Source: Caldilineaceae bacterium (GTDB taxonomy: Bacteria > Chloroflexota > Anaerolineae > Caldilineales > Caldilineaceae). Taken from it: a stretch of 5,030 nt of DNA. The position numbers and the translations under genes were made by a program. Each line of letters begins with the position of its first letter. The stretch's first letter is position 1. Under the pieces are notes generated by a model. That model worked only from the letters and a program-made list of their open reading frames with translations. It had not been told where the DNA came from and made no database searches. The stretch spans positions 1 to 5,030 of the forward strand of contig JAPKMV010000324.1 of assembly GCA_026645635.1 (NCBI GenBank), given 5' to 3'. Of this stretch, positions 1 through 5,030 are shown piece after piece.

Positions 1-1792
1 GATAGCGTTCGCGCACGGCCAGCACGTGGCGCAGTTGGCTCACGAAGGAACCGGGACGCGCCAGTTGCTCCGGGATCGACCCGTAGAGACTGCGGGCGCG
101 GGGCAGCCCGGCGTTGGACTGCGCCGCGGCCGGGTTGACCCCCATGAGATCATAGGCGCCGCGGTGGATCCAGCGGGTGTCGCCGTCGCCCATGAACTGC
201 GCCACGGCTTCCCGCGGCAGCGGCAGCGCGCCCACCAGGTCCCAGCCGGCCAGGGCGAAGACGCCCGGCTGCAGCGCGTTGTACATCGCCAGCAGCAGGT
301 GCGCCTGCTGGATGCGCGCGGCATCCTCGGCGCTCAGATCATCCAGACTAGCGATGCCCAGGGCCGCGGCGGCGATGCTGGCGCTGGTGCTGGCCACGCC
401 GTTGGTGACGAAGGGCAGGTTGTAGGGTGCGTCCGGCCCGGTGAGTTTGTCGTACATCTCGGCGCGGATGTGGTCGCGCAGCTTGCCGCCCGTCCACGTG
501 CGCCCGGCGTAGGTGTACACGTCATCGTGGTGCAGCGTCCAAAAATGGACGAGTTCGAGGGTCAGTTCGTCGTGGTTTTGCAGCGCGTGCACCAGCCCAG
601 CCGGGTCCACCCCGGCGGCGCGCATCTCGTGGAGCATCAGCCGCAGGAACTCGGTGTTGCCCGTGACCAGCGCGTGCTGGCAGGCGGGGCGGGTGATGAA
701 GTCATAGGCCAGATCCGCGCCGCCCTGGGACATGGCCGCAATGTCGTCCACGGTGAGGTTGAGTTCCTGGAAGGTGAAGCCGCCCGCCTTGCGCACCATG
801 CCCGCGATCAACTGGTTGGCGGTGATCGAGAGCGGGTGCCCTTCCGACCAGGCCGGGCTGCCGGCACGGCGCTCCACGCCGAGGAAGCCGTTGGCGTCGA
901 GGCGCAACATGCGCGCGCCGAGCACGTCGAGGGAATGAAGCGCGTCGCCGATCACCAGGCGCGGCGCAGCGAAGGTCGGGTCGAGCCAGTTGAGCGTCGG
1001 CTGGCCCGCCTTGAAATAGTGCAGGTAGACCCAGCGGCGCTCAACGCCGTCCACGCCGCGCACGACCGGGGTGGCGCTCCAGTCTGTCTCCTTCACGCCC
1101 GGCTCGTAGAAGATCGTGCGGCGCAGCCGGCCGACGATGTAGCCCTTTTCTGCCAGCGCGTCCACCGCCGCCTGGGACAGGTTGGCCGCGTCGCGTCCCG
1201 GCGGAACTTCCGGCAGCAGCGGCCAGTCCTCCGGCGCGACGGCCACCATGTGGTAGATGCCGGGATAGTCGCCGTAGCCCAGCTCGGCCAGGCGGAAGTC
1301 GGCGCCCTTGCCCGTGTGGCCGGGCACCACGTCGTCGATGACGATGGCGCCGTGGGCTGCGGCGGTGCGGCTCATGGCCGCGTACTCGGCCGCCGTCCCG
1401 AATTCCGGGTCGATTTCCGTGCCGATGCGGTCGAAGTGGCCGTCGATGGAGGCGGTGAAGGTGCGTCCTTCTACGCCGCCGGACTGCTTCATCGGCCCGG
1501 TGTGGACCGCCTTGATGCCGATGTCCGCGAAGGCCTGCCAGAGCGCCGGGTCGCCCAGCGTCTGCAGCACCGACGCGCCGGGCGGGGTGATGATCGACGC
1601 GGGGTAGGCGGCGAACCAGACCGACGCCAGCGCCGACGCCGCGCGCGGCTGGGTCGCGGCATAGGGGTGACGCCACTGGCGACCCTGGCCGGTGTAGCGT
1701 GCGCCGACTTGCGCCGCCTGGTGCAGCATCGAACGCTCCTCCAGCCAGGCGACATACTCTTGCAACGATTGCTCTGCGTCGGACTGCTTCAT
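1..1792 (-). CDS. GH13 alpha-amylase-family enzyme, trehalose synthase (maltose glucosyltransferase)-like, C-terminus cut off
   Basis: 597 codons are visible from the ATG at 1792-1790; the frame runs open past the left edge. The four GH13 barrel motifs occur in order: region I DDVVPGHT (residues 153-160), region [13 protein letters not shown] with Arg297 and nucleophile Asp299, region III FTFQELN with acid/base Glu343, and region IV LQNHDE with His407 and Asp408. The N-terminal stretch [15 protein letters not shown] (about residues 68-82) and the RLDANGFLG signature resemble a divergent trehalose synthase-like group, possibly CAZy GH13_33, which interconverts maltose and trehalose in the cytoplasm. 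I place it there from memory, so the substrate is uncertain; another glucosyltransferase or alpha-glucosidase is possible. There is no signal peptide. The visible end, LAVRERY, is typical of the end of the barrel, so probably only the C-terminal beta domain is missing. The start is supported by GAGGAG six bases upstream. The usual region I Asn before His is Gly158. No trehalose gene partner is visible. Confidence 0.88.
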   Translation of the reverse strand, partial: MKQSDAEQSLQEYVAWLEERSMLHQAAQVGARYTGQGRQWRHPYAATQPRAASALASVWFAAYPASIITPPGASVLQTLGDPALWQAFADIGIKAVHTGPMKQSGGVEGRTFTASIDGHFDRIGTEIDPEFGTAAEYAAMSRTAAAHGAIVIDDVVPGHTGKGADFRLAELGYGDYPGIYHMVAVAPEDWPLLPEVPPGRDAANLSQAAVDALAEKGYIVGRLRRTIFYEPGVKETDWSATPVVRGVDGVERRWVYLHYFKAGQPTLNWLDPTFAAPRLVIGDALHSLDVLGARMLRLDANGFLGVERRAGSPAWSEGHPLSITANQLIAGMVRKAGGFTFQELNLTVDDIAAMSQGGADLAYDFITRPACQHALVTGNTEFLRLMLHEMRAAGVDPAGLVHALQNHDELTLELVHFWTLHHDDVYTYAGRTWTGGKLRDHIRAEMYDKLTGPDAPYNLPFVTNGVASTSASIAAAALGIASLDDLSAEDAARIQQAHLLLAMYNALQPGVFALAGWDLVGALPLPREAVAQFMGDGDTRWIHRGAYDLMGVNPAAAQSNAGLPRARSLYGSIPEQLARPGSFVSQLRHVLAVRERY

Positions 1793-1798
1793 CAGCTT

Positions 1799-1804
1799 CT
1801 CCTC
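1799..1804 (-). promoter_or_regulatory. Shine-Dalgarno site of the GH13 gene
   Basis: On the minus strand GAGGAG lies six bases upstream of the ATG at 1792-1790. This fixes the start of the GH13 reading frame. No convincing -10/-35 promoter pair was found in the repeat-rich sequence further upstream. Confidence 0.8.
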
Positions 1805-1823
1805 ACTTTCGCATTCTCGTAGG

Positions 1824-1838
1824 GCGGTTCTGCACCGC
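1824..1838. repeat. Short inverted repeat (GCGGT/ACCGC) in the GH13 leader
   Basis: Perfect 5-bp arms at 1824-1828 and 1834-1838 flank a 5-base loop, about 32 bp upstream of the GH13 start codon. In the mRNA this would form a small GC-rich hairpin upstream of the ribosome binding site. It directly adjoins the larger inverted element that starts at 1841. It could be a fragment of an interspersed repeat or a leader structure; the arms are short, so chance is also possible. Confidence 0.35.
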
Positions 1839-1840
1839 AC

Positions 1841-1996
1841 GGCTGTTTGAGACGCTGCCTGCAAAGGCCCCTTCGACGCAGCGTCGCCGAGACGCAAAGG
1901 TTCGCAGAGGAAGATAAAGGAGTTCCACAAGTGTGGCCTCTGCGTTTCTCTGCATCTTTGCGCCGCTGCGTTGACGTCGTAGCTTTACAAACAGCC
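1841..1996. repeat. 156-bp imperfect inverted-repeat element (MITE-like)
   Basis: The ends are perfect 9-bp inverted repeats, GGCTGTTTG at 1841-1849 and CAAACAGCC at 1988-1996. The inner arms are perfect next to the loop: CGCAGAGG at 1903-1910 pairs with CCTCTGCG at 1937-1944. Further out they pair imperfectly, about 21 of 27 positions, ending with TCGACGCAGCG (1873-1883) against CGCTGCGTTGA (1964-1974). The 26-base loop spans 1911-1936. The left arm is about 10 bases longer than the right. The GACGCAAAGG/CGCAGAGG motif resembles interspersed repeats I recall from environmental bacterial genomes. There is no reading frame inside and no evident target-site duplication, so mobility is unproven. 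It lies between the membrane-protein gene and the GH13 gene. Confidence 0.7.
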
Positions 1997-2040
1997 TCTG
2001 AGTTTGATCACTTCGCTATTCGGCCAACCCACGAGGCTGT
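1991..2040 (-). terminator. Possible weak stem-loop downstream of the membrane-protein gene
   Basis: ACAGCCTC at 1991-1998 and GAGGCTGT at 2033-2040 are perfect 8-bp inverted arms separated by 34 bases. In the minus-strand transcript the stem starts ten bases after the TGA of the membrane-protein gene and is followed by UUGU, a very short U-rich stretch. This is a poor intrinsic terminator because the loop is long and there is no real U tract. The inner arm also overlaps the end of the 156-bp inverted element, so it may be repeat debris rather than a functional terminator. Confidence 0.25.
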
Positions 2041-2050
2041 CCTGCCAAGT

Positions 2051-2518
2051 TCAGGCACGGGCCAGTCGGCGCAGCGCATGCACCACGTCAAACACAAACA
2101 AGAACCCGCCCTGCACTACGATGCCCCAGCCCTGCCCACGCCACTGCGCATCGCTGCGCCCCTTGCTGCGCACCAACCAGAGGCCGCCGGCCATGTAGCC
2201 GACATCCAGCATGGCGTTGAACCAGAGCAGCCGGCGCAGGTTGCGCGCCGCCCGCGCCGGGTCTTGCGGTGGTTGCCGTCCGGGGCGCAGCCCACTGAGG
2301 GCGATCAGCCCATCGACGGCGCCCCAGCCCAGCGCTTGCGCGCCGAAGCCGCGCCAGAACAGACTGCCGCGGCGCCAGAGCAGCCCGCCCACTGCCATGC
2401 TGAGCACGCTCCATGTCAGCAGACGCAGGCTCACATTGCGGCTGAAGGTATGCACAGCCAGGGCATCTGCCTGCTGGGTGGGTTGAAGCCCACCAATGTC
2501 CTGTCTATCGTCGTTCAT
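2051..2518 (-). CDS. Small four-helix integral membrane protein, function unknown
   Basis: This is a 155-residue protein with four hydrophobic segments at about residues 31-48, 54-76, 97-116 and 129-149. They are joined by a basic, Pro-rich loop (about 77-96, with RPGRQPPQDP) and a short polar loop (117-128). The N-terminal 25 residues are polar and there is no cleavable signal peptide. The segment LLWFNAMLDVGYMAGGLWL (about 97-115) looks like the most conserved-type part and recalls the small DUF6992-like membrane proteins, but I am not sure of that match. The start is chosen because the ATG at 2518-2516 overlaps the TGA of the cyclase-family gene by four bases (ATGA) and GAGGAG sits five bases upstream; a longer frame to 2992 only shadows that gene. 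Translational coupling suggests that it works with the cyclase-family protein, perhaps as a membrane partner, which is inference. No enzyme motif was recognised. Confidence 0.82.
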   Translation of the reverse strand: MNDDRQDIGGLQPTQQADALAVHTFSRNVSLRLLTWSVLSMAVGGLLWRRGSLFWRGFGAQALGWGAVDGLIALSGLRPGRQPPQDPARAARNLRRLLWFNAMLDVGYMAGGLWLVRSKGRSDAQWRGQGWGIVVQGGFLFVFDVVHALRRLARA

Positions 2519-3513
2519 AGAATCTCCTCGATCTGGCCGCCGATCTCCAGGCCGGCATGGCGCCCCTGACCGGCGAAAAGTTCCCTTTCCTTGCCGCTGC
2601 GCTCGACCACAGACAGCCGCACATCGACCACAGCCGTCAGACTCTCCAGCACCCGCTGCACCATTGCGCTGCGATCCGGCGCGTGGAGCAGATCCACGCC
2701 CTCTTCGTTGCGATGGGCGACGATTTCCAGCCGGTGCAGCCGATTGTCCGGCCCGGGACCGCGTAATCGCCAGTGCACGTGGGTGTGTGTCAACCGCAGT
2801 TCTTCGATCTCGGCGCCGGTGTAGGTGGCAAAGCGATAGAGCGCGCCGTGCAGCCAAAGCCCCACGATGAAGCCGCGGAAGGCCGCGCCCAGCCACGGAA
2901 TGCGCGCCACCGACGCGGTGAGACAGACGCCCGGCGTTGCGAAGTGGTTGCTCTGCATCCAGACCCAGGCGCGGGGAAAAGCCTGACCCCAATCCTTCTC
3001 GATGTAGCCGCGGCCGCCGCTGAAGTCTACGCAGGCGTCATCGACCAGCAGTTGCCCCCGGATGGCGTGGTCGAAGCCGAGCACGCCGTGGTAGCACTCC
3101 ATGAAGGGGACGAGCGCGTACCAACCCATGATGCCCGGCGCCGTCCACGTGACCGGCCAGGGCGTCACACCGTCGAAGCGCAGCGCGCCCAACAGCCTGC
3201 GTGCCGGCGTGTCGATGGCCAGCCCGATCTCATGGCTGCTGAAACGGTTCGGCCCGACGCGGATGTCGAAGCGGTCAGGCGCAGCCCAGAATGCGTCCAG
3301 CGGGTAACGATGGTAGGTGGTGCGCCCGGTCGCACCGTCCAACGTCTGCACGAAGGCGTGAGAGTCCCGGCCCTGCTTGCCGAGGAAGACGCCGGGGATG
3401 ATCGCCAACCGCTGGCGTTCACTGGCATCCACCAGCTTGAAGTACCAACCCTCGAAGAAGTCTTGGGTTTTGCCGTGGCCGTGATAGGCCGCCGGACGCC
3501 AGGTGTTGCTCAT
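2515..3513 (-). CDS. Tocopherol cyclase family protein
   Basis: This is a complete 332-residue protein, a normal length for the bacterial tocopherol-cyclase-like family. Family signatures are visible: YHGHGKTQDFFEGWYFKLVD (residues 10-29), the segment around MGWYALVPFMECYHGVLGFD (129-148) and GYIEKDWGQAFPRAWVWMQS (169-188) followed by NHF. The fold expected for the family is a beta-barrel like plant VTE1, related to the AttH/CrtC (carotenoid hydratase) lipocalin-like group. Plant and cyanobacterial members close the chromanol ring of tocopherol; many bacteria with such proteins lack that pathway, so the substrate here is unknown and may be another lipid or isoprenoid. No signal peptide or membrane helix is evident. 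The ATG at 3513-3511 fits the family start, although the nearest purine-rich site, AGGA at 3525-3528, is eleven bases upstream and touches a palindrome. The gene is followed by the overlapping membrane-protein gene. The family call is firm; the reaction is not. Confidence 0.88.
   Translation of the reverse strand: MSNTWRPAAYHGHGKTQDFFEGWYFKLVDASERQRLAIIPGVFLGKQGRDSHAFVQTLDGATGRTTYHRYPLDAFWAAPDRFDIRVGPNRFSSHEIGLAIDTPARRLLGALRFDGVTPWPVTWTAPGIMGWYALVPFMECYHGVLGFDHAIRGQLLVDDACVDFSGGRGYIEKDWGQAFPRAWVWMQSNHFATPGVCLTASVARIPWLGAAFRGFIVGLWLHGALYRFATYTGAEIEELRLTHTHVHWRLRGPGPDNRLHRLEIVAHRNEEGVDLLHAPDRSAMVQRVLESLTAVVDVRLSVVERSGKERELFAGQGRHAGLEIGGQIEEIL
2524..2529 (-). promoter_or_regulatory. Shine-Dalgarno site of the membrane-protein gene
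   Basis: GAGGAG lies five bases upstream of the ATG at 2518-2516 and inside the last codons of the upstream gene. It supports the short 155-residue frame rather than the longer open frame that extends to 2992, and it indicates coupled translation. Confidence 0.75.
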
Positions 3514-3528
3514 GGACGAATTATTCCT

Positions 3529-3561
3529 GTAGTAGAGCGAGTTGCCAACTCGCTCTACTAC
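3529..3561. repeat. Perfect 33-bp palindromic repeat (16-bp arms, one central base)
   Basis: The left arm GTAGTAGAGCGAGTTG (3529-3544) is the exact reverse complement of CAACTCGCTCTACTAC (3546-3561), with a single C at 3545 in the middle. It fills most of the 44-bp gap between the secreted-protein gene and the cyclase-family gene. The TAG stop of the former (3560-3558) lies inside it. The minus-strand transcript has no U tract after the stem, so it is not a classical intrinsic terminator. The AGGA before the cyclase-family gene begins immediately beyond it, so the hairpin could influence that start. It resembles short interspersed palindromes I recall from Chloroflexota-type genomes. Confidence 0.85.
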
Positions 3562-4250
3562 TCCATGCTGTGGCGTGGGATGCAGCGGCTGCTGCGCCCA
3601 GGCTGCGGTGCAGATGGTGCAATCTCCGGCTCATTCCCCATAGGCTCTGGGACCGGCGTCCAGAAGGCGCGCAGCTTGAAGGGAAACGCCACGTCGCCGC
3701 CGGGAAGCTCGCGGTCGCCCACCACCAGGGTGTAGCGGCCCACCGCGCCGTCCGGGTGCCAGACCGCCACGACATAGTCGCCGTCGACCGGCAGGGTGAT
3801 GCGATCTTCCTGCCGTTCCCAGTAACGTGTGCGGCTGAATGGTTCGAAGAAGGAGCGAGCCGGACCGGGCGGCGGCGTCAGCACGATCCCGCCGCTGTCC
3901 GGCGCCGCTGCGATCTTGTCCGGCAGCTCGATCGCAGGCAGCCCTGGTCCGATCAGCGCCAGCGTCGGCGCAAATGCTTCCTGGCCTTCAATCTCCGGGA
4001 TGGTCAGACCAAGCAGCACGCGCTCCCCAGCTTGGCCGGTGAAGGTGACATAATCAACATCCTGACGACTGTCCAGGGTGGCATAGAGCGCGGTCGAAAC
4101 AGTCGGGTCTTGCACCGTGTAGGGCGCGTTTGCCGTCCAGTCGTCGTCCTCGAAGTAGGGCTGATGCGCCGCCGCGCTGCGGGCGTGCATGACGAAGACG
4201 ACGCTCGCTAGTATGGCGCCCAGCAACAAGGTGCGTATGTAATGCATCAT
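3558..4250 (-). CDS. Secreted protein with PPC-like beta-sandwich domain, function unknown
   Basis: This is a 230-residue protein. Residues 1-28 form a signal peptide: a short basic start, the hydrophobic core LLLGAILASVVFVM and a likely cleavage site after ARSAAA, leaving HQPYFEDDDW as the mature start. The stretches DSRQDVDYVTFTGQAGERV (60-78) and LPVDGDYVVAVWHPDGAVGR (153-172) followed by YTLVVGD look like the strands of a bacterial pre-peptidase C-terminal type beta-sandwich. It is probably exported as a binding or structural protein; no catalytic motif was recognised. The start at 4250 is preferred over an upstream ATG at 4328 because AAAGGA lies seven bases before it and it places the signal peptide at the N-terminus; the ATG at 4247 is an alternative. 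The last about 30 residues are Pro-rich and of low complexity. The stop codon lies in the palindrome at 3529-3561. It is probably co-transcribed with the cyclase-family gene 44 bp downstream. Confidence 0.78.
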   Translation of the reverse strand: MMHYIRTLLLGAILASVVFVMHARSAAAHQPYFEDDDWTANAPYTVQDPTVSTALYATLDSRQDVDYVTFTGQAGERVLLGLTIPEIEGQEAFAPTLALIGPGLPAIELPDKIAAAPDSGGIVLTPPPGPARSFFEPFSRTRYWERQEDRITLPVDGDYVVAVWHPDGAVGRYTLVVGDRELPGGDVAFPFKLRAFWTPVPEPMGNEPEIAPSAPQPGRSSRCIPRHSME

Positions 4251-4257
4251 GGAAACA

Positions 4258-4263
4258 TCCTTT
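4258..4263 (-). promoter_or_regulatory. Shine-Dalgarno site of the secreted-protein gene
   Basis: AAAGGA on the minus strand lies seven bases before the ATG at 4250-4248. It decides between this start and the upstream in-frame ATG at 4328, which would put 26 polar residues before the signal peptide and which overlaps the hairpin repeat. Confidence 0.65.
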
Positions 4264-4318
4264 GGGCCTCTGTTTTGCTGCCCCTCAGCCGCCCACTGCA
4301 TCAGATAGTGGCAACTCG

Positions 4319-4397
4319 TATTGGTCACGAATTACACGAATTTACACAATTGTGCGTTGTCAATTCGTTCAAATTCGTACAATTCGTGACCCCAATA
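4319..4397. repeat. AT-rich hairpin repeat built of about 10-bp AATTCGT units
   Basis: GGTCACGAATT at 4323-4333 and AATTCGTGACC at 4381-4391 are perfect 11-bp inverted arms. The pairing extends inward imperfectly to CACAATTG/CAATTCGT around a loop near 4352-4360, and outward to TATT/AATA with a two-base bulge. Each arm is itself about three direct copies of a roughly 10-bp unit; in the right arm AATTCGT recurs at 4362, 4372 and 4381. The AT-rich composition contrasts sharply with the flanking genes. It lies between the SDR stop and the secreted-protein gene. There is no U tract after the stem in the minus-strand direction. It resembles dispersed repeats I recall from environmental bacteria, but its copy number cannot be judged from this window. 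Confidence 0.75.
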
Positions 4398-4482
4398 AGC
4401 TATGTGTTTGACCTGTTGCGCCAGACGAAGTTTGCCCCAGATCAGAGCGAATCGACAAATCAGCCGGAAACGTCACCTGGCG

Positions 4483-5030
4483 CTACAGGTCGAGCACCCC
4501 GCTATGACTGCCGGTGTGCGCTGCCAGAATCTGTTTGGCGACGGCAGCCGGCGTCGCCGCCGAGCGCGGCATGCGCACGGGCATCTTGCTCCAGAGTGGC
4601 GTATCCACCGCGCCGGGCCGCACCAGCGTGACGCGCCGGCGCCGCTCCTCTTTGGCCAGCGCTGCGGTGAAGGCTTCCAGCCCGGCTTTGGCCGCAGCGT
4701 AGGCGCTCAGCCCGGGCAGCCGCAGCTTCTCGCTGTACGCACCAATGTAGACCAGGTGCGCCTGTTCCGCCAGGATCGGCGCGCTGTGGTGCGTGGTGAG
4801 GTAGGCGCCGGTCAGGTTGGCGTCGAGGATGCGCTGCCACGCAGCCGCGCTCATCTCCGCCACCTTGCCTGGGGCAATGTCGCCCGCGGCGTAGACCCAG
4901 AGATCGATCTCCGGCACTTCCTGGGCGATGGCGTAGACCGCCTGGCGCACGGCGAAGTCATCGGCCACGTCCGCCGGGTAGCGGTGCGGCGTCAGATCGG
5001 CCAGGTCGTCGGGGTGGCGCCGCAACACGC
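4483..5030 (-). CDS. Short-chain dehydrogenase/reductase (SDR), N-terminus cut off
   Basis: 181 codons are visible up to the TAG at 4485-4483; the frame continues beyond the right edge, so the TGxxxGxG nucleotide-binding motif and about the first 40-50 residues are missing. The first visible codon is GTG, but it is most likely an internal Val. Classical SDR landmarks remain, numbered from the first visible residue: the YPADV segment before alphaC (17-21), VYAAGD (45-50) in place of NNAG, Asn71 in DANLTGAY, Tyr110 and Lys114 in SAYAAAKAG (the YxxxK active site) and RPGAVDTPLW (137-146). The protein would be an NAD(P)-dependent cytoplasmic oxidoreductase of about 225-230 residues; the substrate cannot be told. 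The catalytic Ser expected 13 residues before Tyr110 is Ala97 (IGAYSE), with Ser99 nearby. It is separated from the downstream genes by 232 bp and a hairpin repeat, so it is probably its own unit. Confidence 0.87.
   Translation of the reverse strand, partial: VLRRHPDDLADLTPHRYPADVADDFAVRQAVYAIAQEVPEIDLWVYAAGDIAPGKVAEMSAAAWQRILDANLTGAYLTTHHSAPILAEQAHLVYIGAYSEKLRLPGLSAYAAAKAGLEAFTAALAKEERRRRVTLVRPGAVDTPLWSKMPVRMPRSAATPAAVAKQILAAHTGSHSGVLDL

Noticed and set aside
1041..1676. 211-residue minus-strand frame
   Set aside because: It is a shifted frame inside the GH13 gene, rich in Arg and Gly; the GH13 motifs lie in the other frame.
26..1822. 598-residue open frame on the plus strand
   Set aside because: It is in exact antisense register with the GH13 gene, which has all four family motifs and a good ribosome site. 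The plus frame stays open because the GH13 gene avoids TTA, CTA and TCA codons in GC-rich DNA; its product is Arg/Gly/Val-rich with no recognisable domain.
1847..2569. 240-residue open frame on the plus strand
   Set aside because: It begins inside the inverted-repeat element and then runs antisense in register to the membrane-protein gene. Its composition is uneven and no motif is seen.
2051..2992. Longer 313-residue minus-strand frame for the membrane protein
   Set aside because: Its upstream half is an alternative frame of the cyclase-family gene and reads as low-complexity Arg-rich sequence. The internal ATG at 2518 has a ribosome site and the typical ATGA overlap.
2773..3735. 320-residue open frame on the plus strand
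   Set aside because: It is antisense in register to the cyclase-family gene, whose protein matches a known family. The plus product shows no family features and is explained by codon bias.
3570..4211. 213-residue open frame on the plus strand
   Set aside because: It is antisense in register to the secreted-protein gene, which has a signal peptide and ribosome site. The plus product is Arg-rich without domains.
4251..4330. Possible sigma-70 promoter before the secreted-protein gene
   Set aside because: TTGCCA-like and TATCT-like hexamers exist, but not with acceptable spacing to one another.
4418..4483. 7-bp inverted repeat GCGCCAG/CTGGCGC near the SDR stop
   Set aside because: The arms are short, the loop is more than 50 bases and no U tract follows, so a chance match is as likely as a terminator.

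Overview
This is a high-GC bacterial window in which every supportable gene lies on the minus strand, so the genes read from right to left. The composition, the tocopherol-cyclase-family protein and the palindromic repeats in each intergenic gap would fit an environmental Chloroflexota-like genome (Anaerolineae or Caldilineae type). That placement is a guess from overall resemblance; no marker gene in the window settles it.

Layout from right to left. (1) 4483-5030 is the C-terminal part of a short-chain dehydrogenase/reductase (SDR), with its Rossmann start beyond the window edge. (2) 4251-4482 is a gap holding a hairpin repeat built from units of about 10 bp. (3) 3558-4250 encodes a secreted beta-rich protein with a signal peptide and a domain resembling pre-peptidase C-terminal (PPC) domains. 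(4) 3514-3557 is a 44-bp gap occupied by a perfect 16-bp-arm palindrome, which also supplies the stop codon of the secreted protein. (5) 2515-3513 encodes a complete tocopherol-cyclase-family protein. (6) 2051-2518 encodes a small four-helix membrane protein whose start overlaps the previous stop (ATGA). (7) 1793-2050 is a gap made of several inverted repeats, including a 156-bp MITE-like element. (8) 1-1792 encodes a GH13 family enzyme resembling trehalose synthase, cut at its C-terminus by the window edge.

The secreted protein, the cyclase-family protein and the membrane protein are close enough to form one transcription unit, and the last two are almost certainly translationally coupled. 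The secreted/cyclase/membrane grouping suggests an envelope or lipid-related function, but this is inference. The GH13 and SDR genes are separated from this group by repeat-filled gaps of more than 200 bp and are probably independent units.

No RNA gene, CRISPR array, transposase or phage gene was recognised. No clear new multi-gene system is visible. The most unusual features are that all three intergenic gaps carry structurally different palindromes, one of which forms the end of a reading frame, and that two enzymes (the SDR and the GH13 protein) deviate at normally conserved motif positions.
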